Source: Hymenobacter sp. GOD-10R (GTDB lineage Bacteria; Bacteroidota; Bacteroidia; Cytophagales; Hymenobacteraceae). Taken from it: 64,000 nucleotides of DNA. A program made the position numbers and the translations under genes. The stretch covers positions 2,570,501 through 2,634,500 of the forward strand of contig NZ_CP141184.1 of the NCBI RefSeq assembly GCF_035609205.1. The letters are read 5' to 3'. Shown in pieces: positions 33,201 through 41,811 of this stretch. The notes under the pieces were generated by a model, which worked only from the letters and a program-made list of their open reading frames with translations, made no database searches and was not told where the DNA came from. Numbering within the stretch: the first letter of the stretch is position 1; every line of letters begins with the position of its first letter.

Positions 33201-35824
33201 GCGGGCTGGGTGACGGTCGTTACGGTCAGCGTTTCGTTGAGGTCGGGCGCGCTCGTGTCATTCAATAGCACATTGACCACCGTGGGGCCACTGTCCTCGC
33301 TCACGGTCACCGCGTCGGGATTGGCCGTGGGCGGGTTGTTGAGGGTGGTGAAGGTTTGGCTGGCCCCGTAGGCCGTGCCGGCGCTATTGGTAGCGTAGGC
33401 GCGCACGGTGTAGGTTGTGTTGCCGGGCAGGCCCGTTATTGCCTGCGAAAAGGAGCCCGTACCTGCGTTCGTGCCAATCGTTACCTTCGTATTGCTGATC
33501 GTTGGGGTGGCCGCGCCCTGTACATAAACCACGCCGCGGTCGGTGATGCTAGCTCCGCCCGTGGCTGTTACGTTGCCCCCCAACACAGCGCTGGTCCCTG
33601 TGATACTGGCGGGAGTATCCGTCGTGACGGCCGGCACGGTAGCCGCCGTCGAAAAGCTCACGACCGTGCCATAACTCGTGCCGATGCTGTTGGTGGCATA
33701 GGCCCGCACGTAGTAGATGGTACCGGGAGCTAGGTTCGTAACGGGTTGGTTATAAGTGCCCGTGGCGAAAGGAGCCGCACCAATGGTGATTTTCGTATCG
33801 GCAATAGTGGGCGTAGTATTAGTGCTGCTGTACACCACGCCCCGGTCGGTCAGGGCCGTGTTACCGTCGCTGGTTACGTTGCCGCCCAGCGTGGCACTGG
33901 TGCTAGTGATAAGGGCCGCGGTAGCGGTCATGACTGATGGAGCTACTACCTGCGTGCCCGTTACCCGGATATTATCGAAGGCAAAGTCGTTGGTAATGTC
34001 GCCGCTGTTGAGCACCATTTGAAATTCTAGGATCTGCCCGTTCAGACTGCTGGGCAACGTAAACTCAAAATCGGTCATTGCGGGGCTGAGGGCCGTGCCG
34101 GTCGGTACGCCGGTGCTCGCATTAGGGTCTGTGTCTTGGCGTAGCACGCCGGGGCTAACCCCTAATGAGCCCGTCGAAGTGCCCCGGAACGAGCCAAATG
34201 GCGTCCAGGTGCTGCTGCCTGCCGTGCGGTAATACAGCTTAAAGTATTCGCTCGTTATCCAGGTTGCGTTTCGTGCGTTGCCGGCAGCCGCGCCACCGGT
34301 GTTGGTAGCTCCTAGCCGGACGGTAAACTTCAAATTAACGTAGCCGCTCGTGTTCACCTGCTTGGTCGTGAACACACCTAGCCTCGGGGTACTTGGGTTG
34401 AGGCTGTTGTTGGTGACGGTGCCGTACCAATAGTAGCTGCCGCTGATGTTGCTGAAGGTCGTGGCCGTTACGGGTTCCGAGTAGGGGTTGACGTTGGTGC
34501 GCAGCCAGGCGCTGCCGTTGGCGGCCACGTAGGTGTTAGAGGCGTAGCGTGTGCCTTCACCGTTGGTTTCGAGGTCGTCGGTGTAGGGCAAGTTGCTGGC
34601 CGCATCAAGCGCGGTCGTCACCGCAATGGTGCGCGTAACGGGTGAGGAAGTCAGGTTGGTCGGGTCCGTTACTGAGATGCTGACGACGCGGTTGCCAGCC
34701 GAGGCGCTGATGGCATCAACGTTCTGGTACCGCACCGAGCGGAGCGCCGCTTGGTAGGTAGCCAGAGGGGCCGTGCCCAACAGCGTCAGCACACCTGTGC
34801 CGGTGTTATAAGAACCCGTAATGCCGTCTTGGGTAATAAAGATCAGCCGGTCTTCCGACGAGTCGAAACCGCTCGCAAATTCCACTTTAGCGCTGCTCAG
34901 CGTAGGGCTGTCGTTGTCCGATACGGTGATGGTGTTGGTAATTGCCGTAGCTGGTGCGCCCTCGCTGTACGCCAGCGGTGTTGATTCAATGTTGGCCACT
35001 ACCGGCGGCGTGCCACTGGCCGCCGTGCCGTAGACCCGGATGTTGTCGAAAGCTACTTCGCGGCTGGTGCCGCTGGTCGACACAACCACCCGCGTATCCA
35101 TTGTGTTGGCCGACGACCCCACGTCGAAGGTGAAGTCTCTCATCACATCCGTGATGTATTGTGGGTTGCTGCTGTTGCCGATGGTGCGTCGCAGGTTGCC
35201 GGTAGAGCCCCCCGTAGCTAGGTCAGTAAAAAAGCGCCCAATGGTGCGCCACGCGCCTGCCCCGTTCAGACGCACCTGTACCTGCACAGTGTCGGTGGTC
35301 CGGTATGCGCCATTATTGCCGCCCGCATCGTAGCGCGGCGCCATCAGCGCCACCACCACTTGTAGGTTAGCCTGGCCGGCTACGTTCAGGGTGTTGAGCC
35401 GCACGGAGCCAGGAGCGCGGTAGGTGTTGTTGCCGCCCTGGGTGCCCTCGGCCGCCCAGAAGTAGGCGCCATCGAGGTTGAGACCAATGCCGGAGCCAGC
35501 CACCAACGGCTTGCTAGGCCACACGTCACTCATAATGCCCGAGGCCTGGGTGGTGGGCAGCGTGTTGGGCGGACTGGTCGTGCCCGGCTCCGTTACCCGC
35601 TGAAAGTACTGGTTATACTTCTGAATGGTACCGGTGCTGGTGGTGCAATACGCGTTGCCGGGGCAGTTCACGTTGTTGTCTTGCAGGAGAACGTTGGCGG
35701 TATAGTTTACCGCTTCACCGTTCTCAAACGACTGCTTTTGCAGCAGCGTTTGAGCGCGGGTCCCCCAGGCCGCCAGCAAAAGCGGCAGCAGCAAGAGTGG
35801 TTTCAAAAAGGAAAAGTGCTTCAT
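30221..35824 (-). CDS. giant T9SS-secreted multidomain adhesin-like protein with two malectin domains
   Basis: 1,867 residues. Signal peptide (MKHFSFLKPLLLLPLLLAAW, cut after GTRA). Two jelly-roll-like regions occupy about 25-270 and 415-635; two Fn3-like repeats of the ATGGASITDRGVVY kind about 640-830; a tandem-95/cadherin-like block about 835-930 (VSEDSGPTVVNVLLNDTS); Ig-like repeats to about 1350. Two malectin domains (about 1358-1505 and 1612-1758) flank a cadherin-like repeat; a T9SS sorting domain (NPSADLVRVSF, GVYLVRLTTASG) ends it. Expected at the cell surface; malectin and cadherin-like modules suggest carbohydrate binding or cell contact, which is inference. Single gene between a hairpin terminator and a 270-bp spacer. 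Confidence 0.9.
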   Translation of the reverse strand: MKHFSFLKPLLLLPLLLAAWGTRAQTLLQKQSFENGEAVNYTANVLLQDNNVNCPGNAYCTTSTGTIQKYNQYFQRVTEPGTTSPPNTLPTTQASGIMSDVWPSKPLVAGSGIGLNLDGAYFWAAEGTQGGNNTYRAPGSVRLNTLNVAGQANLQVVVALMAPRYDAGGNNGAYRTTDTVQVQVRLNGAGAWRTIGRFFTDLATGGSTGNLRRTIGNSSNPQYITDVMRDFTFDVGSSANTMDTRVVVSTSGTSREVAFDNIRVYGTAASGTPPVVANIESTPLAYSEGAPATAITNTITVSDNDSPTLSSAKVEFASGFDSSEDRLIFITQDGITGSYNTGTGVLTLLGTAPLATYQAALRSVRYQNVDAISASAGNRVVSISVTDPTNLTSSPVTRTIAVTTALDAASNLPYTDDLETNGEGTRYASNTYVAANGSAWLRTNVNPYSEPVTATTFSNISGSYYWYGTVTNNSLNPSTPRLGVFTTKQVNTSGYVNLKFTVRLGATNTGGAAAGNARNATWITSEYFKLYYRTAGSSTWTPFGSFRGTSTGSLGVSPGVLRQDTDPNASTGVPTGTALSPAMTDFEFTLPSSLNGQILEFQMVLNSGDITNDFAFDNIRVTGTQVVAPSVMTATAALITSTSATLGGNVTSDGNTALTDRGVVYSSTNTTPTIADTKITIGAAPFATGTYNQPVTNLAPGTIYYVRAYATNSIGTSYGTVVSFSTAATVPAVTTDTPASITGTSAVLGGNVTATGGASITDRGVVYVQGAATPTISNTKVTIGTNAGTGSFSQAITGLPGNTTYTVRAYATNSAGTAYGASQTFTTLNNPPTANPDAVTVSEDSGPTVVNVLLNDTSAPDLNETLTVTTVTQPANGTATLTSGIVSFTPSANFTGTTTFDYTISDGNGGTATATVTVTVTPVNDAPVVTTTAGSTAFTPGAGGVVIDNGLTVADVDNTTLSSATVSISSGFVSSQDVLSVTPSNGVAGTYTFATGILALTGTATVAQYQAILRSATYRNSSAAPNTATRTVSFVVNDGALTSTAATKNITFAATTTVVSIERAGASPTNASTVAYTVTFASTVTGVSTSNFLASSTNLTGTAVASVAGSGASYTVTVTTGILSPGTTGSVQLQFQNSTGISPVVTNPGLTSLAYSIDRDGPTTAISSTAGPSGSSTGTVPIPFAVTFSESVTGFTATDITVTNGAVTSNAVSGSGTTYTFSVTPTASGLVTVNVPANGAQDAAGNGNVAAAPFSITYAQPLTAAPVITTPANNSTVSTRTPTYQGTAPAGSLVTVYVDNTNIGTTTATGGSFSLLQPTELSGGLHSVYATAQLSGLVVSNNSATITFTVDVAPTTTSLYRLHAGGGALNTSLGQFAADQYFSPSRTGANSGPIAGTTDDALYQTERFEGAFGYSLRVPNGTYQVVLHFAELYWTQPGQRLFDVRAENQLVLDNYDILKKVAPFTATTETFSVVVTDGVLNLDLSALQSDGGRDAAKLSALEVLSRSSGPNQPPVLANQSFSVVEGSAAGTLVGTVVASDPDAGQRLTYSLTAGNTDGAFTFVGNQLQVANAAAVRSATSPFTLSVRVTDDGQPALSATATVTVNVTPGMQVLYRLHAGGPAVNTSLGSFTADQYFSPSRTGANSGPIAGTTDDALYQTERFEGAFGYSLRVPNGTYQVVVHFAELYWTQPGQRIFDVRAENQLVLDNYDILKKVAPFTATTETFSVVVTDGVLNLDLSALESDGGRDAAKLSALEVLAPSSRASTSLASNAVLATTASSRLAARLEAAPNPSADLVRVSFQLPSAEAYTLAVYDLTGRTLSQQGGQPVAAGERQQVRLSLGAYPVGVYLVRLTTASGTQQVRLVKQ
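30552..30988. repeat. direct repeat copy A (malectin domain)
   Basis: About 437 bp nearly identical to 31314-31750, offset 762 bp (254 codons). It encodes the second malectin domain of the 1,867-residue protein. The protein copies differ at only about ten positions, mostly in the first 20 residues. Confidence 0.9.
31314..31750. repeat. direct repeat copy B (malectin domain)
   Basis: Second copy of the repeat, encoding the first malectin domain. Nucleotide identity includes many synonymous positions, so duplication or gene conversion was recent. Confidence 0.9.
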
Positions 35825-35952
35825 ACGAAAGAGAATGGGGATAGAAAGAAGAGCGAGAATCTAGGTCGGGAAGGTGCCAAGGCATTGCCAACCGACCTAG
35901 ACGGCTGCGTGGCGAATGGGGTGCGTAGCGCGCGGTTGCCGCGGATTAAAGC

Positions 35953-35981
35953 AGCCTGACGCAGTATAATTGGGTCAGGCT
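35953..35981 (-). terminator. hairpin after the formyltransferase gene
   Basis: AGCCTGAC (35953-35960) and GTCAGGCT (35974-35981) form an 8-bp stem about 115 bp past the stop of the minus-strand formyltransferase gene. No clear T run, so the call is tentative. Confidence 0.4.
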
Positions 35982-36095
35982 AGCTTGCGCAGAAGTCTGC
36001 GGTAGGGATGGAGTGGGTAATTGAAAAACTGTAAGGTGTTGTTAGCTAGGTTGTAGAGCGCAGCTAGTTGGCGTAGCTCCCGGTAGCAACTGCCA

Positions 36096-37037
36096 TCAGC
36101 CCGAAGGCGTGGTCGGCGGCGTACCTAGCACTTCGCCCGGCTGCACTCCTAGCCCTGCTAGCTGCCCGCCGCTGAAATAGCCTTCGTCCAAGGCTACCAC
36201 GTCTAGTTGCAGCACCTGCCCGTCGCCGCAGGCTACCAGCAGGGCCTGGCCGGGCGCGGCCAGCACCACGGTGCCGGGCGGGGCGGCTACGGTTTCGGGG
36301 CGGGGGGTGGCGCTCAGCACGCGCAGCAGTTGTCCGCGCAGGGTAGCTAGCGCGCCCCGGTTCCAGGGGTTAGCGGCCCGTGCTAGGCGGGCAATGGCTT
36401 CGGCTGGTTCAGCCCAGCGTACGCACAGGTCGGCTAAAGTAGGGCGGGGCCAGTAGCGAGCTACTGCCTCGTCCTGGGGCTGTTCTGGCAGGGTCGCCGT
36501 GCCGCGCAAGCCGGCCAGCAACTGGCGGCCAGCTTGCACGCCCGCCAAAGCTAGCTGCCCCCGGTGCAGCCCGTGGGTGTCGTGGGGACGGATGGGCACC
36601 GGCAGCGCTACCAGCACCGGCCCCGTATCAAAGTCGGCGGCCATGCGGTGCACGGTCACGGCTCCGGCTGGCTCGCCGTTGCGCAGTTGCCAGAACGTAG
36701 GCTCCGGCCCCCGGTAGCCCGGCAGGGCTGCAAAGTGGAAGTTAAGAAAGCCCTGGGGCGGCAACGCCAGCACTGCCGCCGGCACCCGCCACGGAAAGGT
36801 GAGCACCAGCACCGCCGTGGGCTGCGTGGTGGTTATCCATTCAGTCAGCTCGGTGGTCAGCCCCGCCCGCGTCAGGGGGTGCGCGGTTAGCCCCTGCTGC
36901 GTCAGCAGCTCGCGCACCTGCTCCGAGCCCTCTCGGCCGGTAACTGGCACGGCCACGCTGGCTACTACATCCTGCGCTAGCAAGTCTTGTAGCAGGGGCC
37001 AGCCTAGTAGGCTGCTAATGATAACGGCCACGCGCAT
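36096..37037 (-). CDS. formyltransferase-family protein linked to tail-collar genes
   Basis: 313 residues from the ATG at 37037 (MRVAVIISS); a frame extends upstream without conserved sequence. Formyl_trans_N domain: catalytic Asn99-x-His101 (LNFHFAALPGYRGP) and Asp137 (ADFDTGPVL) form the triad of 10-formyl-THF-dependent enzymes. The C-terminus (about 205-300) resembles the Fmt-like C-terminal domain with LARAANPW. It is shorter and more divergent than methionyl-tRNA formyltransferase, so it more likely formylates another amine. It is last in a same-strand row behind three tail-collar proteins (gap 123 bp), which suggests a shared function. Confidence 0.85.
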   Translation of the reverse strand: MRVAVIISSLLGWPLLQDLLAQDVVASVAVPVTGREGSEQVRELLTQQGLTAHPLTRAGLTTELTEWITTTQPTAVLVLTFPWRVPAAVLALPPQGFLNFHFAALPGYRGPEPTFWQLRNGEPAGAVTVHRMAADFDTGPVLVALPVPIRPHDTHGLHRGQLALAGVQAGRQLLAGLRGTATLPEQPQDEAVARYWPRPTLADLCVRWAEPAEAIARLARAANPWNRGALATLRGQLLRVLSATPRPETVAAPPGTVVLAAPGQALLVACGDGQVLQLDVVALDEGYFSGGQLAGLGVQPGEVLGTPPTTPSG

Positions 37038-37160
37038 AGAATAGCTCCGTAACGTAAATAGGATAGTAAACAGCACCGCCCAGCTAAAGCTAGGCTGACT
37101 CGTGCACCGGGCTCCAGCCGGAGCATGGCTAGCAGGAAGCAGATAACAAAAAGCCCCGCG

Positions 37161-37694
37161 CTACTGGAACGAGGGGAAAACACCGGTGAGGGCAATAACG
37201 TAGTTGAGCGCGACGTAGGGCTGGCGGTTTTCGTGCCCTAGGCTTCCTCCCGCGTTGCTGGTGGCAGGCGGCAAGGCGGTGCCCATGGGGGCATTGGCTG
37301 GGCCATCGGTGTAGAGCGCCGCTACGCCTGGCCCTGGTAGCCCCGCACTGGCAGTCGGCCGTTCAGCTTCTGTGGCCGTTTGCAGCGTGGCCGAGAAGTT
37401 GTGGTTGTGGGCGGGTAGCTGGCCCCTGGTCAAGCTCACCTGTTCCGCACCGCCAAGCTGCCCCTGGAGGTAGTTGCTGCCACTAGCAAGTTGGCCGGCT
37501 CCCACCACGACGCGGCCACGCAAATCGGGCAGGGCGAAGGTGGTGGTGCCGTTGCCGCCATAGGTAGTGCCTATCAGCGTAAACAGCGCCGCGTTCTGGT
37601 TGATGGATAGTAGCTGACCAGCGCAAAAGGCCCAGCCTTTAGGCTCGTAATTGATAGCAATGGGGCGAATTTCGCCGAGATACGGGTCGTCCAT
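37161..37694 (-). CDS. phage tail-collar domain protein (MdpB/microcystin-dependent-protein-like)
   Basis: 177 residues. The N-terminal tail-collar domain (PF07484) is typical: GEIRPIAINYEPKGWAFCAG, QLLSINQNAALFTLIGTTYG, TFALPDLRGRVVVGAG. The C-terminal half is variable, ending ENRQPYVALNYVIALTGVFP. No signal peptide. Third of three such genes in a row, not surrounded by phage genes. MdpB-like proteins occur in free-living bacteria in such triplets; their role is not established. Confidence 0.92.
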   Translation of the reverse strand: MDDPYLGEIRPIAINYEPKGWAFCAGQLLSINQNAALFTLIGTTYGGNGTTTFALPDLRGRVVVGAGQLASGSNYLQGQLGGAEQVSLTRGQLPAHNHNFSATLQTATEAERPTASAGLPGPGVAALYTDGPANAPMGTALPPATSNAGGSLGHENRQPYVALNYVIALTGVFPSFQ

Positions 37695-37743
37695 GAGATG
37701 ACAGTGTAAAAGAATAAAAAGCTAGGAAGGCGGCTGGGTGGGG

Positions 37744-38283
37744 TTAGTTATGCGGCGGAAATAGACCATCCACCGCAATGATGTAGTTGAGCGCCAGCGA
37801 GGGCTGGAGGTTAGGGTGCGCTTGGCCGCTCCCGGCCACCGTTGTAGTACCGGTCAGGGCCGCTACATTCAGGGTAGCGCTTGGCGACGATGACGGGTTG
37901 TAGGAGCCGGCCAATTGGCCGGGCAGGTGGCCCACTGGGTCGTCGGTAGGGGTGCCGCCCGTGCTACCCGCCAACGACCCCGAAATAGAATGGCCGTGTG
38001 TGGCTAGCTGATTGGTGGTGAGCGTGACGGTGGCCGTACCGCCCCGCTGGCCCAACGGGTAGTTGCTGAGCCCACCGCCCGCCCCCGCCCCGACGATCAC
38101 CGTCCCGTTCAGGTTTGGCAAGTTGAAGGTGTTGACGCCGTCGCCCCCGTAGGTGGTGCCCAACAGCTGGAACAGGGTGCTGTTATCATTAATGGACAGC
38201 TGCTGCCCGTTGCATGTGGCCCAGCCTCGGGGCGCAAAATCGAAACCAACCGCGCGAACTTCACCCAGATAAGGAGTAGACAT
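37744..38283 (-). CDS. phage tail-collar domain protein (MdpB-like)
   Basis: 179 residues with the same plan as its neighbours: GEVRAVGFDFAPRGWATCNG, QQLSINDNSTLFQLLGTTYG, TFNLPNLNGTVIVGAG in the collar domain, then a Thr/Ser/Gly-rich variable part and LQPSLALNYIIAVDGLFP. The conserved core of the variable part carries a TNQLATHGHSISGSLAG segment that aligns with the QLPAHNHNFSATLQT and QLPPHTHQIGGPV segments of the other two, with two His each. It lies 32 bp downstream of the first gene and 49 bp upstream of the third. Confidence 0.92.
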   Translation of the reverse strand: MSTPYLGEVRAVGFDFAPRGWATCNGQQLSINDNSTLFQLLGTTYGGDGVNTFNLPNLNGTVIVGAGAGGGLSNYPLGQRGGTATVTLTTNQLATHGHSISGSLAGSTGGTPTDDPVGHLPGQLAGSYNPSSSPSATLNVAALTGTTTVAGSGQAHPNLQPSLALNYIIAVDGLFPPHN

Positions 38284-38315
38284 AGTAATACTGGCGATAA
38301 GGATGAGAAAAACGA

Positions 38316-38837
38316 CTATGGACGCGGCGGAAAAACTCCCTGTAGGGAAATGTAGTAGCCTAGGGCTAGGTAAGGCATCCGGTTTTCGTGGGTTTCGTTG
38401 CCGCCACTGATGCCCGTTGTGCCGGTGGCCATCGGGGCCATCTGGCTGCCGCTGGGGGCTAGGCCATAGGCTTCGTCCTGGGTGCTAGCAAAGTAAGCAC
38501 CCGCCGGTGAGCCCGTTGAGCCGCCAGCGGTCGACACTGGCACAGGACCCCCAATTTGGTGCGTGTGTGGCGGCAGCTGGGGTTCGGTCAGCAGCACGTT
38601 CTCGGTCCCTATCACCGACCCCTGCGGGTAGGAGCCGTCGACCCCCATAATAACGCGGCCATTCAGGTTCGGTAGGGCAAAAGTAGTGGAGCCGTTGCCG
38701 CCATAGCGGGTGCCTAGCAGCGCAAACAGGGCCGTATTCTGTTGCAGCGGCAGTAGCTGACCATCGCAAGGCAACCAGCCGAGTGGGTTGCGACGCATAT
38801 ACGGCATGATGCGAATTTCTCCCACAAATGGGTCCAT
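38316..38837 (-). CDS. phage tail-collar domain protein (MdpB-like)
   Basis: 173 residues: GEIRIMPYMRRNPLGWLPCDG, QLLPLQQNTALFALLGTRYG, TFALPNLNGRVIMGVD collar segments, variable half with TEPQLPPHTHQIGG, end ENRMPYLALGYYISLQGVFP. First gene of the row of three plus formyltransferase. The three are clearly paralogues but differ enough (variable halves) to suggest distinct binding targets. Confidence 0.92.
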   Translation of the reverse strand: MDPFVGEIRIMPYMRRNPLGWLPCDGQLLPLQQNTALFALLGTRYGGNGSTTFALPNLNGRVIMGVDGSYPQGSVIGTENVLLTEPQLPPHTHQIGGPVPVSTAGGSTGSPAGAYFASTQDEAYGLAPSGSQMAPMATGTTGISGGNETHENRMPYLALGYYISLQGVFPPRP

Positions 38838-39395
38838 AGGGTAAGGAAGTTGGGATGAGGAAAGAAAGACTGGAAATAGGACTAGCTCGGCGCAGGATCG
38901 AAGAAGCGACGGTCACTGAGCTGCCTAGGTCGTCGCGGGCACTGGTCAACTACTGGCTGCGTACGGGCCTTGCTTAGGTGGTAAGCTGACACTCGCTGCT
39001 AGCAGGCACAAAAGGAGGCGGGAGCGGGTGAGGAAGAGGCCAGAGTGGTGGGTAAGTAAAAGTGGTTATCTCTTTAGCTTACAGCAACAAAAGTCCGTGA
39101 ACACCCGAATTTGGATAGTAAACGACACCGATTGGGGTGTGAGCAGATGGCGCACTTGGTTCGTATCTTCTCGCTGCTCCCGTGGTAGGAATGCTGACCT
39201 TTGGTGCCGCGCTCAAAAGAGGGGAGAGGCTAGCTTCTTTTAAGCGGAGTAGCTGCCGCTACTCTGGCTAACGTAGCTCGGCACCTCGTGCTGACGCCCG
39301 CCGATTAGGCCATTTTCACCGCTTTCTTAGTACCGGCTCAGCTGCCTCGGTTTGCCTATTTACTCCGAGTTGGTGGACATCGTCGATACGAGCTG
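38838..39395. other. long intergenic region, left part
   Basis: No supported gene. A 71-codon plus-strand frame at 39028-39243 has no recognisable features. Confidence 0.35.
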
Positions 39396-39515
39396 CTAGG
39401 CTAGGCTCCCATTGGTGGACCTAGGGGCTACGTTGGTGTTACGCTGCTGACTGGGGTTAACCACCTGCCCTTGGGCCGGGGCAGTGAAGGCGAGGGACAG
39501 CAAACCAATCAGTAG
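39396..39515 (-). pseudogene. fragment of a small secreted-protein gene
   Basis: On the minus strand the frame reads LLIGLLSLAFTAPAQGQVVN then PSQQRNTNVAPRSTNGSLA before a stop: a signal-peptide core with an APAQG cleavage site followed by a short mature part. There is no start codon, and a TAG precedes it. It looks like a decayed small secreted protein; low confidence. Confidence 0.35.
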
Positions 39516-40091
39516 CTACAAGTGGTTCAGCCGGGGCAAGCACCTAAGTAAGCGAATACGGATAGTAGCATGGTCATAAAGGAGATGAGGTGAACTGTTA
39601 GAGAAAAGTAAAAAGCTAACGTGAGGGTGAGGTAGCGGGCCGTGTCCGCCATCTTACTGCACGGCGGCACTATTTGCTTGAACTTTTCAAAGGTTTCATT
39701 TCTGCTAGCCTCAATGCAAGCAAAGCAATACCCCTAAACAGGGGGGATACTTTAGCTTTCTGTACCTAGCGTTTCACGGGAGTGACGCTTACCCACCATG
39801 TACCTGTGTAGGAGCGTCCTGTGGCTACTCTACGCGTACTTTATACCCTAGCACTGGTTAGCTGGCCCGCCGACAGAGGCGGATGCTTACTTCGTAGCTG
39901 CTTACCACTGATCAAGACCTGAGTTAGCCACTCAGGTACGGTTTGTTTTGGTTCGTTATAGCGCTGGTCTCCTTCCTGCGACCCTAGGCCCGCCGCGCTT
40001 TAGCCTCCAATAGCGTAGCGAAACGGTTACTTGACCTTTTCAGCATACAAACTTGGACTTTTCAACAAAACAGCGCCGGCAGACCTGACGG
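39516..40091. other. long intergenic region, right part, upstream of the AT-rich pair
   Basis: No supported gene. Base composition changes toward AT near 40020. The -7 element and inverted repeat of the following gene are listed separately. Confidence 0.35.
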
Positions 40092-40117
40092 TACCTTTGC
40101 TATGTAGATTTTACATA
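40092..40117 (+). promoter_or_regulatory. -7 element with adjoining inverted repeat before the SDR-AraC pair
   Basis: TACCTTTG at 40092-40099 fits TAnnTTTG. Directly downstream TATGTA-5 nt-TACATA (40101-40117) forms an inverted repeat that would overlap the transcription start and could be an operator. The SDR gene starts at 40135. Confidence 0.5.
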
Positions 40118-40134
40118 ACAAAACTCCTAAACAC

Positions 40135-40950
40135 ATGAAAAAGACAGCCTTAGTAACGGGAGCTTCTGCCGGAATTGGCAAGGCGACTGCCATTTATCTC
40201 GCGCAACATGGCTATACGGTTTATGGTGGAGCGCGCAGAACAGACCAAATGCTTGCTTTAACAAGCTACGGCATCACACCGATTGCGCTTGATGTAACAA
40301 AAGACGAAAGCGTGGTGGCGTGCGTAAATCAAATTCTCGAAGAAGAAGGAAGCATTGATATTTTGGTAAACAATGCAGGTTTCGGTCTGGAAGGAGCAAT
40401 TGAAGATCTTCCGATGCAAGACGCACGCTATCAATTGGAAGTAAATGTATTTGGTGCGATGCGTTTGGCCCAACTGGTTTTGCCGAAAATGCGGGAAAAT
40501 AGATACGGTAAGATTGTGAATATTTCGTCTGTTGGCGGTAAGATTGCCTTTCCACTAGGTGGTTGGTATCACGCAAGCAAATTTGCTTTGGAAGCGTTGA
40601 GCGATAGTCTGCGCAATGAAGTAAAGGAATTTGGTATCGACGTGATAGTGGTTGAGCCAGGTGCCACCCGGTCGGAATGGGGAAATGTGGCCACGGATAT
40701 TCTACTTAAAGTATCGGGACACACCGCTTACAAAGAATTGGCGACCAAAACACATCGTTTATTTACCCGATTGTCGAAGGATGTAGCAGAACCAATCGTG
40801 ATAGCTGAACTTGTCAAGAAGGGAATTGAAGCGAAAGCTCCAAAAACAAGGTATACAACTTCACAAATGGCCTCTTTGCTTTTGTTGTTTTTAAAGAGAA
40901 TTCTATCCGATAAGCAAATGGATAAATTAATTATGAGCCAAATAAGATAA
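40135..40950 (+). CDS. SDR-family oxidoreductase, AT-rich
   Basis: 271 residues, classical SDR: TGASAGIG at 8-15, VNNAG at 78-82, Ser131/132, YHASK (Tyr145, Lys149); the C-terminus is a longer helical tail. Codons end mostly in A or T, unlike neighbouring genes, and CTAG occurs once. That points to recent transfer from a lower-GC relative. It is followed after 6 bp by an AraC-family gene of the same composition, so the pair arrived and probably acts together. Confidence 0.93.
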   Translation: MKKTALVTGASAGIGKATAIYLAQHGYTVYGGARRTDQMLALTSYGITPIALDVTKDESVVACVNQILEEEGSIDILVNNAGFGLEGAIEDLPMQDARYQLEVNVFGAMRLAQLVLPKMRENRYGKIVNISSVGGKIAFPLGGWYHASKFALEALSDSLRNEVKEFGIDVIVVEPGATRSEWGNVATDILLKVSGHTAYKELATKTHRLFTRLSKDVAEPIVIAELVKKGIEAKAPKTRYTTSQMASLLLLFLKRILSDKQMDKLIMSQIR

Positions 40951-40956
40951 TGTGCT

Positions 40957-41811
40957 ATGGATAATGTCTTTCTGCAACATAATTTTCTGTACGCACATGG
41001 TCATCAAAAAATGCAAAGCAGTGAACACTACTTCCCCGACCACGCGCTAGGAATAATGCTGTCCGGCGAGTCGCATTATTTTTCAAACGAGGGATCTTTC
41101 GTCATGAAAGAAGGTACAATATGCTTAATGCGCCGGAACGAGTTGTTCAAAAAGCTGAAAAAGGTTGGGCCAAATGGTGAGCCACCATCGTTGATCAGCC
41201 TATTTCTTGATCAAAAAACGTTACATCAATACGCATCCGAAAATAGTGTTCCCAAGCAAAGTACTTACAAGGGTGAAGCAATGATTGACTTAACCAGTAA
41301 TTTGTTCTTGAAAGGATTTTTTGATTCATTATTGCCTTATATCGATAACCCAAAAAGACTTAACGCGAAAATTGCGGAACTCAAAACTTATGAAGCAATT
41401 GAGCTATTGCTTCAAACGGGTGATATCTACCGAAAATTCTTATTTGATTTTCAGGAACCTCACAAGATAGATTTAGAAACGTACATGAACCATAATTTTA
41501 AGTATAATATACCATTAGTATCATTTGCTAAATTGACGGGACGCAGCCTTTCTACCTTTAAAAGAGATTTTACAAAAATATTTGAGACGACGCCGGAAAA
41601 GTGGTTGCAACAAAAGCGTTTGGAACAGGCGCACTATCTCCTTTCAAAGAGGGAAATGCGGCCCTCGGATGTCTATTTAGAAGTTGGTTTTGAAAATCTG
41701 TCGCACTTCTCCTTCGCTTTCAAAAAAACGTTCGGCCTAACGCCAACCGAGTTGACTGAACAAAACGGAGTATCAGCCGCTAACAAGGACGAGGCATTCT
41801 ATGGCATTTAA
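40957..41811 (+). CDS. AraC-family transcriptional regulator, AT-rich
   Basis: 284 residues. N-terminal cupin-like region of the ExsA type (HYFPDHALGIMLSGESHYFS, MKEGTICLMRRNE), C-terminal double HTH about 170-275 (VSFAKLTGRSLSTFKRDFTK, then PSDVYLEVGFENLSHFSFAF, LTPTEL). It forms an operon with the preceding SDR gene (6-bp gap) and shares its AT-rich codon use and scarcity of CTAG. A combined regulator plus reductase transferred as one unit is the simplest reading. Confidence 0.92.
   Translation: MDNVFLQHNFLYAHGHQKMQSSEHYFPDHALGIMLSGESHYFSNEGSFVMKEGTICLMRRNELFKKLKKVGPNGEPPSLISLFLDQKTLHQYASENSVPKQSTYKGEAMIDLTSNLFLKGFFDSLLPYIDNPKRLNAKIAELKTYEAIELLLQTGDIYRKFLFDFQEPHKIDLETYMNHNFKYNIPLVSFAKLTGRSLSTFKRDFTKIFETTPEKWLQQKRLEQAHYLLSKREMRPSDVYLEVGFENLSHFSFAFKKTFGLTPTELTEQNGVSAANKDEAFYGI

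Noticed and set aside
30221..35824. Plus-strand frames of 60-200 codons inside the giant protein gene
   Set aside because: All are antisense shadows of a repetitive Thr/Val-rich coding sequence.
36096..38837. Prophage or phage-tail module
   Set aside because: No other phage gene (baseplate, sheath, terminase, integrase) is near; collar-domain proteins alone do not show a phage.
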